Assembly: GCA_965213645.1 (NCBI GenBank)
Contig: CBDBZX010000004.1
Location: forward strand, 248,001 to 312,000
DNA: 64,000 nucleotides
Direction: 5' to 3'
DNA from: CBDBZX01 sp965213645
Lineage (GTDB): Bacteria; Deinococcota; Deinococci; Deinococcales; Trueperaceae
Made by a program: the position numbers and the translations under genes
Part shown: positions 34,134-43,270 of the stretch, one piece after another
How positions within the stretch are numbered: position 1 is the first letter of the stretch
How the letters are laid out: every line of letters starts with the position of its first letter
Notes under the pieces: model-generated
Database searches by the model: none
What the model was told of the DNA's origin: nothing
Seen by the model: the letters and a program-made list of their open reading frames with translations, nothing else

Positions 34134-34816
34134 GCGGAAGCTAAAGCCACCAGCTCGACTGGATTGCTCGTTGCTGTTATTGGCGCTAACCCCAACCGCA
34201 CGATATACCTCTGCGCCCCTCGCTTCTGCTGATAGCGCTTCAAGAGGTCGAACATCTCGCGCTGGAGCATTTTAGCGTCTTCAAAGTCGAGATAGACCGC
34301 GTCGCGCCACGCGGAGAGCACGGCGGGGTCGTCGGGCGCTAGGGTCGTGGTGTTTTGCTCGGGGGTAACGGCCATTTGGACTTGCAAGCGTCCTCTGGGG
34401 TCGCGGTAAATGCGCGTGCCATACGTTTCCACCTTTTCCAGCCTCGAGCGCACGACGTTGTGTCGCAACAGCGCTTGCCAGTAGGCGTCGCGCTCAGCGA
34501 GTGCCGCCTCCAAAGACTCCGCTGAGGTCGCCTCGAAGGGGACGAAAAAGCCGTCCGCCGTACTTCTATAAACTTTGACCGCTCGCCCCTGACGCGGCTC
34601 CTCGCGTACCACCTCTAAAAGCTCTAACCTTACAAAGCGCCGCACTCGCGACAACACTGTATTCGGCTTCTCGCCTGTCTCCTCTGCCGCGTCTTTAACC
34701 GTGTTTTCTCTAGCTAGGAAGGGCTCGAGTTGTCTCAACGTGTGAGGGTTGGTCAGAATCGCGGCGGCTTCGGGGTTGTAGATGCTCACTATGCTAGGTG
34801 ATTTTGTCTCTTTCAT
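34112..34816 (-). CDS. Winged-helix (ArsR-like) regulator
   Basis: 234 residues. N-terminal winged helix at about 15-85: ILTNPHTLRQLEPFLARENTV, then AAEETGEKPNTVLSRVRRFV as helix-turn-helix and EEPRQGRAVKVYRST as wing. The rest is helical and ends in LLKRYQQKRGAQRYIVRLGL; a C-terminal helix bundle as in HTH_20/ArsR-type regulators of cyanobacteria and Deinococcota. Target unknown; divergent from the methyltransferase gene 42 bases away. Leaderless start (TATCCT seven bases upstream). Its C-terminal residues are encoded by an R5 repeat. Confidence 0.7.
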   Translation of the reverse strand: MKETKSPSIVSIYNPEAAAILTNPHTLRQLEPFLARENTVKDAAEETGEKPNTVLSRVRRFVRLELLEVVREEPRQGRAVKVYRSTADGFFVPFEATSAESLEAALAERDAYWQALLRHNVVRSRLEKVETYGTRIYRDPRGRLQVQMAVTPEQNTTTLAPDDPAVLSAWRDAVYLDFEDAKMLQREMFDLLKRYQQKRGAQRYIVRLGLAPITATSNPVELVALASAGTNGEQ

Positions 34817-34823
34817 ATCATTT

Positions 34824-34829
34824 AGGATA
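34824..34829 (-). promoter_or_regulatory. -10 box of leaderless HTH gene
   Basis: TATCCT on the minus strand, seven bases before the ATG at 34816. Confidence 0.45.
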
Positions 34830-34858
34830 CGCGCAAACTTGAAGTGTGGAGGTGAGAG

Positions 34859-35552
34859 GTGAACCTGAAGATTGAACAGCAGATCGAATACTACCGCGCT
34901 AGGGCGTCGGAATACGACGAGTGGTTTTTACGGCAGGGGCGCTATGACAGAGGTGAGGCGCACAAAAAGCAGTGGTTTGCAGAGGTAGCGCAGCTTGGGG
35001 AGGCGTTGGCGGAGTTTGAGCCTCGAGGCAACATCTTAGAACTCGCCTGCGGCACAGGCTGGTGGACGCAAAATCTGACCGCTTACGCCGAAACGCTTAC
35101 GGCGGTAGATGCGTCCGAAGAGGTTTTAGAGCTAAATGCTCAGCGCGTCCAGTCCGATAAGGTGAGATACGTTCAAGCTGACCTCTTTGCATGGCAACCT
35201 GAGGAGAGGTTCGACACGATTTTCTTCAGCTTTTGGCTCTCGCACGTGCCGCCCGAACGCTTTGACCTCTTCTGGAGTTCTCTACGCGATTGGCTAAACC
35301 CTAGCGGGCGCGTCTTTCTAATTGATTCGCTCTATGAGGCCCGAAGCACAGCCAAAGACCAGTTTTTGAGAGGTAGGGATGATGAGGTCGTCACGCGCCA
35401 CCTCAACGACGGGCGGACCTTTCGAGATTGTCAAGGTATTTTATCAGCCTGAAGGGTTGGAGGGGAGGCTCGAGGCTCTGGGCTGGAGCGCTAACGTTTC
35501 GCACACTGAACGCTTTTTCCTCTACGCAAGCGCTACACCCCAAGAGGTCTAA
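34859..35552 (+). CDS. Class I SAM-dependent methyltransferase, frameshifted
   Basis: GTG start at 34859 with GGAGGTGAGAG just upstream. Motif I ILELACGTGWWTQNL, motif II LTAVDASEEVLELN, then VRYVQADLFAWQPEERFDTI and FWLSHVPPERF, typical of small-molecule methyltransferases of the Methyltransf_25 type. The frame stops at 35452, but removing one T of TTT (35420-35422) restores RTFEIVKVFYQPEGLEGRL, EALGWSANVSHTERFFLYA, ending at 35552, the normal last strands. Full product about 230 residues. Substrate unknown. Confidence 0.85.
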
Positions 35553-35685
35553 AAGTGTATCAACTGTGTAAAGTGAAGAAGTTCACCTACAGGTAAGACG
35601 CGCAAGTCGCGGTAAGATAAAACAAACGCTGTAAACCCCAATTCTCCACCTCATCAAAGCAACTCAGGAAGCAAGGAGTTTTCAC

Positions 35686-38421
35686 ATGGCTGACCTCAAA
35701 CCTAAGAATTCATTCGACGCAAGGGACACCTTCGATACGGGCTCCGGCGAAGCGTACTATTACCGACTCTCCAAACTCAAGGAGGACGGGCACGGCGATG
35801 TAGACAAGCTGCCCTTTTCAATTAAGGTCTTGCTCGAGTCTCTCCTCCGCAACGAAAACGGCTACGACGTGACCGAAGCGCACGTGGAAGGACTCACCGC
35901 TTATAACGCTAAAGACCCCGCCAAAGAGGAAATCCCTTTCAAGCCCGCGCGGGTCATCTTGCAGGACTTCACGGGCGTGCCTGCCGTCGTAGATTTAGCC
36001 GCTTTACGAAGTGCAATGGACCGCTTGGGCGGCGACCCTAAGCTCATCAACCCGCGGATTCCGGTTGACCTCGTCATCGACCACTCGGTTCAGGTGGACG
36101 AGTACGACTCACCTTTTGCCTTGGCGACGAACGCCACCATCGAGTTCGAGCGCAACCGCGAGCGCTACGAGTTCTTGCGTTGGGGCCAAGCCGCGTTTGA
36201 GAACTTCGGCGTGGTGCCGCCTGCCTCGGGCATCGTGCATCAGGTGAACTTGGAGTACATCGCCAAGGGTGTGCAGAGCGCACCTCTTGAGGATAAAGAG
36301 GTCGTCTACCCCGACTCCTTAGTCGGCACGGACTCGCACACTACCATGATCAATGGGCTCGGCGTGGTCGGTTGGGGCGTCGGCGGCATCGAGGCGGAAG
36401 CGGTCATGTTGGGGCAGCCCATCTACATGCTCACGCCCGAAGTGGTCGGCTTCAAGATTACGGGCAAGCTGCCTGAGGGCTCCACTGCGACGGACCTGGC
36501 TTTAGTCGTCACGCAGATGCTCCGTCAAAAAGGGGTGGTCGGCAAGTTCGTCGAGTTCTACGGCTCTGGTCTCTCCTCGATGACGCTGCCGGACCGCGCC
36601 ACGATTGCGAATATGGCTCCCGAGTACGGCGCGACGATGGGCTTTTTCCCGGTGGACGAGGAAACCTTGCGCTACCTCCGCCAGACCGGACGCTTAGACG
36701 ATGAGGTCGAAGCAGTCGAGCGCTACAGCAAAGCGCAGGGGCTCTTCCGCACGGACGACACGCCTGACCCAGAGTTTTTGGACACCTTAGAGCTTGACCT
36801 CTCTACCGTCCAGCCTTCGCTCGCAGGACCCAAACGCCCCCAAGACCGCGTACTACTCAGCGACATGAGAAAGACCTTTCAAGAGGACCTGCGCAAGCCC
36901 GCCGTGGAGCGCGGTTTCAACCTCTCCGACGAGGCATTGGAGCGCACTGGCACGCTCAGCATGAAAGACCAAGAGGTCACGCTGAAGCATGGCGACGTGG
37001 TGATTGCCGCCATCACGAGTTGCACCAACACCTCGAACCCCTCGGTGATGCTAGCGGCGGGCTTGGTGGCGAAGAAGGCGGCGGAGGTGGGCTTGTCGGT
37101 CAAGCCTTATGTGAAGACCTCGCTTGCACCAGGATCGAAAGTCGTGACGGAATACCTCAATGATACAGGGTTGATGCCGCACTTGGAGCAGATGGGCTTC
37201 TACTTGGTCGGCTACGGTTGCACCACCTGTATCGGCAACTCTGGACCTCTTCCTGAACCCGTCGTAGAGGCGATTAACGAGGGTGACTTGGTCGCGGCGA
37301 GCGTCTTGTCCGGCAACCGCAACTTTGAAGGGCGCATCAACCCGCACGTCAAGGCGAACTACCTTGCGTCACCACCCTTAGTCGTGGCGTACGCCATCGC
37401 AGGAACGGTCAATATTGACCTCTCCACGGAGCCACTCGGTCAGGGCAAAGACGGACAAGACGTATACCTCAAAGACATCTGGCCCTCCTACGACGACATC
37501 GCTGAAGGCATGAACGCGGCGATGAAGCCTGAGACCTTTAAGAAGATGTATGACGGGATTGAAAAGTCCAACGAGGCGTGGAACGAGATTCCGGTCAAGG
37601 GCGGCGAGCTGTTCGCGTGGGACGAGGAGAGCACGTATATTCAGGAGCCGCCCTTCTTCGTCGGGATGAGCCCGGAGCCCGAAGCTATCAAACCCATTGA
37701 GGATGCGCGGGTACTCGTCAAGGTGGGCGACTCGGTCACGACGGACCACATCTCGCCAGCGGGCGCGATTGCCAAAGATTCACCAGCAGGGGAATACCTG
37801 GTTTCCAAAAGGGTCGAGCCTAAAGACTTTAACTCGTACGGTTCACGGCGCGGCAATGACCGCGTGATGACGCGGGGGACATTCGCCAACATCCGCCTCA
37901 AAAACCAGATGGCTCCGGGGACGGAGGGCGGTTATACGACGTACCTACCTGACGATGAGGTCATGAGCATCTACGAGGCGTCTTTGAGATATGGCGGGTC
38001 GGACACGCCGACGATTGTGCTTGCCGGGAACGATTATGGGATGGGCTCATCGCGTGACTGGGCCGCCAAAGGCACCTTCCTTTTGGGCGCAAAAGCCGTC
38101 ATCGCCGAGTCTTACGAGCGCATCCACCGCAGCAACCTGATCGGGATGGGCGTCTTACCGCTTCAATTCGCAGAGGGTGAAAACGCTGAGTCGTTAGGAC
38201 TCACAGGTCAAGAGCACTTCACCATCCACGTTGACGACGACCTCAGACCGAGCGAAGAGGTCAAGGTGGACGTTGTCAAAGAGGACGGCAGCGAAGCGCA
38301 GTTCACCGCGCTTTGCCGCCTAGATACGCCCGTCGAGGTGGACTACTACCGCAACGGTGGGATTTTGCAGACCGTCTTGCGTTCGATTTTGGAGAGTGCG
38401 GAGGAGACAGCGAAGGCGTAA
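35686..38421 (+). CDS. acnA: Aconitate hydratase A
   Basis: 911 residues, complete. Interconverts citrate and isocitrate in the TCA cycle with a [4Fe-4S] cluster. Cluster cysteines in AAITSCTNTSNP and GYGCTTCIGNSGPL; substrate loops DSLVGTDSHTTMINGLG and GNDYGMGSSRDWAAKG; C-terminal swivel domain with RIHRSNLIGMGVLPL. AcnA/IRP type (about 900 residues). Good Shine-Dalgarno AAGGAG 8 bases before ATG. Followed by an R3 hairpin. Confidence 0.97.
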   Translation: MADLKPKNSFDARDTFDTGSGEAYYYRLSKLKEDGHGDVDKLPFSIKVLLESLLRNENGYDVTEAHVEGLTAYNAKDPAKEEIPFKPARVILQDFTGVPAVVDLAALRSAMDRLGGDPKLINPRIPVDLVIDHSVQVDEYDSPFALATNATIEFERNRERYEFLRWGQAAFENFGVVPPASGIVHQVNLEYIAKGVQSAPLEDKEVVYPDSLVGTDSHTTMINGLGVVGWGVGGIEAEAVMLGQPIYMLTPEVVGFKITGKLPEGSTATDLALVVTQMLRQKGVVGKFVEFYGSGLSSMTLPDRATIANMAPEYGATMGFFPVDEETLRYLRQTGRLDDEVEAVERYSKAQGLFRTDDTPDPEFLDTLELDLSTVQPSLAGPKRPQDRVLLSDMRKTFQEDLRKPAVERGFNLSDEALERTGTLSMKDQEVTLKHGDVVIAAITSCTNTSNPSVMLAAGLVAKKAAEVGLSVKPYVKTSLAPGSKVVTEYLNDTGLMPHLEQMGFYLVGYGCTTCIGNSGPLPEPVVEAINEGDLVAASVLSGNRNFEGRINPHVKANYLASPPLVVAYAIAGTVNIDLSTEPLGQGKDGQDVYLKDIWPSYDDIAEGMNAAMKPETFKKMYDGIEKSNEAWNEIPVKGGELFAWDEESTYIQEPPFFVGMSPEPEAIKPIEDARVLVKVGDSVTTDHISPAGAIAKDSPAGEYLVSKRVEPKDFNSYGSRRGNDRVMTRGTFANIRLKNQMAPGTEGGYTTYLPDDEVMSIYEASLRYGGSDTPTIVLAGNDYGMGSSRDWAAKGTFLLGAKAVIAESYERIHRSNLIGMGVLPLQFAEGENAESLGLTGQEHFTIHVDDDLRPSEEVKVDVVKEDGSEAQFTALCRLDTPVEVDYYRNGGILQTVLRSILESAEETAKA

Positions 38422-38442
38422 GCTTTAGTAGATAGCACGAAC

Positions 38443-38477
38443 GGCGTAGGGGCGGGCTTGAAATCCGCCCCTACGCC
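38443..38477. terminator. R3 hairpin after acnA
   Basis: GGCGTAGGGGCGG...CCGCCCCTACGCC, stem of about 13-15 bp, 22 bases after the acnA stop. Same family as 21725. Confidence 0.6.
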
Positions 38478-38566
38478 GCATTAGGTGAGCTTGCACGTTT
38501 GACATACCGCCTTCATTCAAAACAGCACAAGCGAAATTTTTACGAGCACCTCTCCAACTTGCGCTC

Positions 38567-38572
38567 TATCAT
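38567..38572 (+). promoter_or_regulatory. -10 box of leaderless gene at 38579
   Basis: TATCAT, six bases before ATG; no Shine-Dalgarno. Confidence 0.5.
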
Positions 38573-38578
38573 GAATAC

Positions 38579-38998
38579 ATGCGCGACTTCCTCATCTTCC
38601 TCGTCTTTTGTGCCGTTATCTTCTTCGGGGTGGGCGAGTGGCGCGGCTGGTACGTAGGTATTCCGCCGCAGACGCCTATTTTTGCCTATAAAACAACGAC
38701 GGACGCCTCTTATGTGCGGCGCGTCACCTCAGCGGACGGCTTCCCTCTCGTATTCAGTGGCGAGGTCAAACGTGGCACACTCACCGTTGAAGGCACGTAT
38801 GAAAAGCCGAACAGCTTTCAGACGGGTAAAGCGGGCAGACCCGAGCGCGCCGTGTTCAGAGAGGTTTTTTACAAGGGCGACGAGGTCAACCTCTCGCAGA
38901 TGCTCAAAAGGGGTCAGGGGATTTACCGAGTGAAGCTGACTTTAGAGGACGCCTCGGGTACGTTTCGCTTAGACTTGCCGACAGGTGACCAACTCTAA
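38579..38998 (+). CDS. Hypothetical membrane-anchored protein
   Basis: 139 residues. One N-terminal membrane helix (MRDFLIFLVFCAVIFFGVG), then about 115 residues outside with predicted beta strands (VFSGEVKRGTLTVEGTYEKP, YRVKLTLEDASGTFRLDL). No family recognised. The convergent MFS gene overlaps its stop by 4 bases. Confidence 0.6.
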   Translation: MRDFLIFLVFCAVIFFGVGEWRGWYVGIPPQTPIFAYKTTTDASYVRRVTSADGFPLVFSGEVKRGTLTVEGTYEKPNSFQTGKAGRPERAVFREVFYKGDEVNLSQMLKRGQGIYRVKLTLEDASGTFRLDLPTGDQL

Positions 38999-40140
38999 CG
39001 TCTTACTCTTCCGGCAACAACCGTAAGCACCACCGCTAACCCTCCAAGTAGTAATACCAAACTAAACGCCCGCCCAATGCCGAAGAGGTCCGCGCTCGCC
39101 CCTAAAATCTGTGGGTTGACGAGAATCGCTAGACCGGCTGCGGACGACGTGCGGGCGCTGATGCGTTCCGCGTAGGTCGGCAGAGCGTCCGTCGCGGTGG
39201 CGAGCCCGAGCGGAAAAAGCCCCGCCGCGCCGAAGCCGACGATGGCGAGTCCGATGATTTTGAGCATTAACGTCGTGCCTAACCAGAAGAGCGGAAAGCC
39301 CCCTAAGAGGATGAAGAGGTAGACGAGCAGAAGCGTGCGGCTGCTTTGAGCTTTCGCCAGCCGACTCCCGATCAAGCGTCCTAGTGCGCCCGCGCCGATA
39401 AAGACAAAAACCAAAGAGGCAGCGTGACTTTCGTTTAGAGAGAGGCTCGAGATCAAAAAGTCCGCGCTCCACAGCGCCACACACCATTCCGCTGAGACGC
39501 TCAAAAAAAGAATGGTCCAGTAGAGCCAGAAGATGCGGGGCAGTTGTCCACTCGCTTTACTCTCGTTTTGAAGAGGTCGCGGAAAGGGTGTTTCGCGCAA
39601 ACTGAGCGCCATCAGCAGCCACACCCCTACGATGAGGAAGAGCGCGACGCGCCAGCCGAGACCGACCTCTTCAAAACCACCCACCAGAAGAGGCAAAACG
39701 CTCACACTTGCCGCCGCCGCGAGGTTCGCCTCCATAAAGGCGACGGGGCGAAAGTGCTCGTGCGCGTTAGCGAGCGTCGCCTGAACGATGACGAACAGCA
39801 GCGTGCCGAGCGTACCCATAACCAAAGCGCCGAAAATCGTCATATAGGCGTTCTGCCCCGTCGCTAAAAGCAGCGTCCCCACCGCCATGCCCGCGCCGCC
39901 ACCCCAAAAGGCGCGGCGCTGTCCGAGTTTTTGAATGACGCCGTCCCCGAAAAGCCCGACGAGCACCATCCCCAGCGCAAAGGCGCTCGCGTGCAGCCCG
40001 CCAACCGTATAGCTAAGGTTAAGCTCGCGGCGCAAAAAGGGCATGATGGGGGCGAACACCGACTGCGAAAGGGCGAAGTACGCCAGCATCCCGTAGGCGA
40101 GCCAGGTGAAACGGGTGCGTTGGAAAGTTTGGGCGCTCAC
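38995..40140 (-). CDS. MFS transporter
   Basis: 381 residues with about 12 hydrophobic helices. Start LAYGMLAYFALSQSVFAPIMPFLRREL, the A-loop equivalent LFGDGVIQKLGQRRAFWGGG, and a second half ALGRLIGSRLAKAQSSRT. Members export or import small solutes using proton gradients; no specificity can be given. Close in type to YbfB- or CynX-like carriers of about 380-400 residues. Single gene. Confidence 0.87.
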   Translation of the reverse strand: MSAQTFQRTRFTWLAYGMLAYFALSQSVFAPIMPFLRRELNLSYTVGGLHASAFALGMVLVGLFGDGVIQKLGQRRAFWGGGAGMAVGTLLLATGQNAYMTIFGALVMGTLGTLLFVIVQATLANAHEHFRPVAFMEANLAAAASVSVLPLLVGGFEEVGLGWRVALFLIVGVWLLMALSLRETPFPRPLQNESKASGQLPRIFWLYWTILFLSVSAEWCVALWSADFLISSLSLNESHAASLVFVFIGAGALGRLIGSRLAKAQSSRTLLLVYLFILLGGFPLFWLGTTLMLKIIGLAIVGFGAAGLFPLGLATATDALPTYAERISARTSSAAGLAILVNPQILGASADLFGIGRAFSLVLLLGGLAVVLTVVAGRVRR

Positions 40141-40208
40141 TAGAGGAGCTTATGTCGAAAGCTCTTTAGCGTGTGGTGTGGGGTGATACTTGGGGGCTTG
40201 GGAAAGGA

Positions 40209-41285
40209 TCAGAGAAGTCTGTAGATAGGTTCATTATCTGGTGGCACTTCTCCATGAAACTCCTCGACCTCTCTAATATTTGGAATGCTGTTCCACTTGC
40301 CATTGACTCTATATTCAATACCCCGAAATATGACTCGCTTGCTATTTATAAATAAATTTCCTAATTCCTTAAAAATTTTTGAGTAGTAGATCGCTTTTGT
40401 TCGATACTTTTTGCCTTCAGGGTAGTTGTACTCAATATCCGAAATTGTGAAAGTTGCATCTCTAGCTAGTTGCGCGATTTGACCAATAATTACAACTTCT
40501 CTTATATCAGACTTTTCAGAGCCTGATTCTAACCAGGAACGCTTATTTCTAGCTATTTCGCGCGTCGTTTTCGTTAAAGTAATGGGTTCAAATTCTTTTA
40601 GCGCTTCACCCAAAGGAATAATTTCAACCTCTTCTATTTCAGAACTTTTATAGGGAGATAGACGCTCAATAGCTTTTAATGTTGCAATCTTAAATTGCGG
40701 ATATTCTCTTATAAGTGAATTATGTACATCATCATCAACCGCAAAATTATAGCCATCCATGAGAAGCTCAAGAATTTGTATCTCTAAACGATTTGGAATA
40801 GATAGTATTGAGTTCTGAGTCGCCTTTATGGGCTCAGCAGTCTGCAAATTAAATAAAAGGCTGCCTGGTGCAGGAACTAGAACGGGGTCTGCTATAGCAG
40901 ACCTTTTATACACAGATTTAAGAGCCTCTTTCAAAAACGAAATACTTTTGTATATAGCGTCAATGCTATCTTTCCATTCTTTAGTTGTGGCACTACCGAA
41001 ATTAACGCGACTCGAGCCAGTCATCCTAATCTGCGCATCAGCATATAAACTTGCATCTAAATATTGATATGAATAGGTAAAAACCCTATTAGATTCTAAA
41101 TTTTTCTCGGAAATGCTCACCACAAAATCGTCGATTTTTAACGCAACATCCATGTCATAGACAGTTTGCTCTTCACCATCTTCTTCCCAAACGTAAGCGG
41201 GTACATCGGTGACGACAACAACAGAACCGTTGTCAATATGTTGAGTATGAGTGACCATCGTTTTATCGTTTTCTAGTTCAATCAT
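40209..41285 (-). CDS. Unknown protein with degenerate YgiT/MqsA-like N-terminus, partner of DUF4258 gene
   Basis: 358 residues in clearly AT-rich DNA unlike its surroundings. Residues about 18-52 (NGSVVVVTDVPAYVWEEDGE, EQTVYDMDVALKIDDFV) follow the pattern of YgiT/MqsA-type antitoxins (VVENVPAxVCxxCGEEYxDxxVAxKI), but the zinc cysteines are replaced by Trp and Asp. YgiT-type genes commonly follow DUF4258 toxins, and this gene overlaps the DUF4258 gene by four bases. The remaining 300 residues have no family I know; two helical parts and the ending KRVIFRGIEYRVNGKWNSIP. It may be a large antitoxin or an effector with a fused antitoxin remnant (inference). Probably transferred. Confidence 0.55.
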   Translation of the reverse strand: MIELENDKTMVTHTQHIDNGSVVVVTDVPAYVWEEDGEEQTVYDMDVALKIDDFVVSISEKNLESNRVFTYSYQYLDASLYADAQIRMTGSSRVNFGSATTKEWKDSIDAIYKSISFLKEALKSVYKRSAIADPVLVPAPGSLLFNLQTAEPIKATQNSILSIPNRLEIQILELLMDGYNFAVDDDVHNSLIREYPQFKIATLKAIERLSPYKSSEIEEVEIIPLGEALKEFEPITLTKTTREIARNKRSWLESGSEKSDIREVVIIGQIAQLARDATFTISDIEYNYPEGKKYRTKAIYYSKIFKELGNLFINSKRVIFRGIEYRVNGKWNSIPNIREVEEFHGEVPPDNEPIYRLL

Positions 41286-41653
41286 CGTTTACGCCTATGC
41301 ACCGTCACTACGGTATAACCGCGTTTTGTCCAGCTAACCTTTACACGCATCCCTACTCCTTTCAAGGAAACTCCGTCGTAGTTGATGCCCGGCTTTCTTG
41401 CCCCTTTCTCTTCAAGGTCCCAGGGGATGAGGTCTTTACTCTTTGCTTTACCGTGTACAAGGCAGTTAAGGATGTCCCTTATGGTGAATTCGCGCTGTAA
41501 TGCTCGCTGACCCGCGTGCCACTTTTGATTGAAGCGAAGTTTGCCTGATGAGACAGCTTGTTGTATCGCTTCTTTTTCCCAAGCAAGAACTTCGAGTTTG
41601 GTGAAGTCGAATGCGTCTTCAAGGCGCGTGGGCTGACTCGAGGCTTCGTCCAT
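41282..41653 (-). CDS. DUF4258-like putative toxin
   Basis: 123 residues. Middle to end shows the DUF4258 pattern: HAGQRALQREFTIRDILNCL, VHGKAKSKDLIPWD, then RVKVSWTKRGYTVVTVHRR; the family has a BECR/RelE-like nuclease fold and occurs in toxin-antitoxin pairs. The N-terminal 45 residues are extra. The ATG has GGAGTAGGG about 14 bases upstream; the stop overlaps the ATG of the next gene (ATGA), so co-translation is expected. Assignment of toxicity is inference. Confidence 0.6.
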   Translation of the reverse strand: MDEASSQPTRLEDAFDFTKLEVLAWEKEAIQQAVSSGKLRFNQKWHAGQRALQREFTIRDILNCLVHGKAKSKDLIPWDLEEKGARKPGINYDGVSLKGVGMRVKVSWTKRGYTVVTVHRRKR

Positions 41654-41719
41654 CTATAGCTTGCCCTACTCCTTTCTCTTGCCAACAGCTTACGGAGCCC
41701 ACGCCTTATCTCGACTGTC

Positions 41720-41748
41720 AGTACATCAACAGTATACACAGTATAGAG
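41720..41748. promoter_or_regulatory. Three short direct repeats upstream of the DUF4258 operon
   Basis: CAGTACA, CAGTATA and CAGTATA follow each other at 9-11-base intervals 65-95 bases before the start, overlapping a GTATAC palindrome. They may be the operator bound by the antitoxin-like protein. Confidence 0.35.
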
Positions 41749-41846
41749 CAACACGGAACGCCTTTTTAGGACTAACCGTACATCGCCTTAATACGTCGGA
41801 GACAGCAAACTCGAGACTTTTAGCCGGTTATCTCTTTTCAAACCTC

Positions 41847-42695
41847 CTACTTCTTCCGCATCTCCGCCAATTTATCCCACTGCTCGCTCGTCACCTCATC
41901 CAAAATATTAAACTCCCCCGCTCCCCACGTCGTCTCGCCGCCATCAATATGAATGAGGTCGCCCGTGATAAAGCTCGAGGCGTCCGAGATGAGATAAGAA
42001 GCGAGATTGGCGAGTTCTTCATGCCGTCCGACGCGACCTAACGGGATGCGCTTTTCGAACAGCTCTTGAATCTCGTCAGTCGGCATGAGGCGGCTCCACG
42101 CGCCTTCGGTGGGGAAGGGTCCGGGGGCGATGGCGTTGAGGCGGATGTTGTACTTGCCCCACTCCGCCGCCAAGGACTTAGTGAGGCTCACGACGCCCGC
42201 TTTGGCAGCGGCAGAGGGCGCGACGTAGCCTGAGCCGGTCATGGCGTAGGTGGTGGCGATATTGAGCACCACGCCCGCTTGCTGCTTTTCAATCCAGCGT
42301 TTGCCGAGGTCTAAAGTGCAGTAAAAGGTTCCGTGGAGGACAATGTTCAGCACGGCGTCCACCGCGCGGTGCGATAAGCGTTCGGTGGGCGAGATGAAGT
42401 TGCCAGCGGCATTATTGAGCAGCACGTCGATCTGCCCGAAGTGACCCTCAACCTCATCCAACATCGTGCTCACCTGTTCGGAGTCACGCACATCTACGGT
42501 GGTGGTGAAGACCTCTCCCCCGGTGGCGTCCATCATCTCCTGCGCGGCTCTGTCTAAGACCTCTTGGCGGCGGCTCGAGATTGCCACCCGCGCCCCCAAC
42601 GCCAAGAACCGCTCGCACATCGAACGCCCTAAGCCCGTCCCGCCACCCGTGACCAGCACAACCTTATCCTTTAAGAGTCCCTCTTGAAACATCAT
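41847..42695 (-). CDS. 2,4-dienoyl-CoA reductase, DECR1-type SDR
   Basis: About 282 residues from the second Met (MMFQEGLLKDK). NADP-binding LVTGGGTGLGRSMC, structural NNAAGNF, and a DECR-type active site in which the usual YxxxK is replaced by SxxxK (GYVAPSAAAKAGVVSLTKSL). AEWGKYNIRLNAIAPGPFPT and GRHEELANLASYLISD follow the mitochondrial DECR1 pattern, as does the ending GEFNILDEVTSEQWDKL. It reduces 2,4-dienoyl-CoA during oxidation of unsaturated fatty acids. No other beta-oxidation gene is adjacent. Confidence 0.88.
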   Translation of the reverse strand: MMFQEGLLKDKVVLVTGGGTGLGRSMCERFLALGARVAISSRRQEVLDRAAQEMMDATGGEVFTTTVDVRDSEQVSTMLDEVEGHFGQIDVLLNNAAGNFISPTERLSHRAVDAVLNIVLHGTFYCTLDLGKRWIEKQQAGVVLNIATTYAMTGSGYVAPSAAAKAGVVSLTKSLAAEWGKYNIRLNAIAPGPFPTEGAWSRLMPTDEIQELFEKRIPLGRVGRHEELANLASYLISDASSFITGDLIHIDGGETTWGAGEFNILDEVTSEQWDKLAEMRKK

Positions 42696-42728
42696 CGCCT
42701 CCACGACTATATTTAGGCGGTGTACCAA

Positions 42729-43039
42729 GTTTTAGGTACGGAACCGTGCAGAGCCTATAGGAACACGCGCACAGCCGCGCACACAAAACGGGACACCTTC
42801 ACCTTTGAGCATAGAAGTTTGAGCCTAGAGGTAAACAGCATGATTGACGTTCAACCCACGACTCGTTCCTCACCGTTCGTCCAGCTAGACTGGACTGCTT
42901 AGTACTAGTGCCACCATACCGCACCTCGCATACGCTTGCCCCTCGACAAACGTGAAAACATGCGCTAGTATCAACGCTTGGTGAGATATGTCCCCTTAGG
43001 GTTCTGTACGCCGTGCTACTGTCTCTCAGGGGTTAAGTG
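42729..43039. other. Intergenic region
   Basis: About 310 bases. A piece resembling the R5 tail (ACTCGTTCCTCACCGTTCG with a CCAGCTAGACTGG hairpin) lies at 42860-42895. No gene or clear promoter. Confidence 0.3.
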
Positions 43040-43270
43040 ATGAGTTTGCGTTCTCCAATTATCGACGTACGACAAGCCTATTTACGCGCTGTGCTCGCCG
43101 AACAAGGAGCGCAGTGGCACCTCGTCGTGCAACACTGCTTGTACTGTTTTGAAGAGGCGCGAGACGCCCAAGACGAGCGGGCGGTGCGCTTTTTCGCGGC
43201 GAAGTTGGCGAGCGCCTATCAGCAGATGGGCGAGCGGCATAAAGCGGCTTTTTACCGGACGTTCAGCTAA
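43040..43270 (+). CDS. Small TPR-like hypothetical protein
   Basis: 76 residues, all helical; Ala/Arg-rich with the spacing of one and a half TPR units (RAVLAEQGAQWHLVVQHCLY, RFFAAKLASAYQQMGERHKA). No catalytic motif. ATG at 43040 after a weak CAGGGG. Its stop overlaps that of the convergent CsoR gene by 4 bases. Confidence 0.5.
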   Translation: MSLRSPIIDVRQAYLRAVLAEQGAQWHLVVQHCLYCFEEARDAQDERAVRFFAAKLASAYQQMGERHKAAFYRTFS

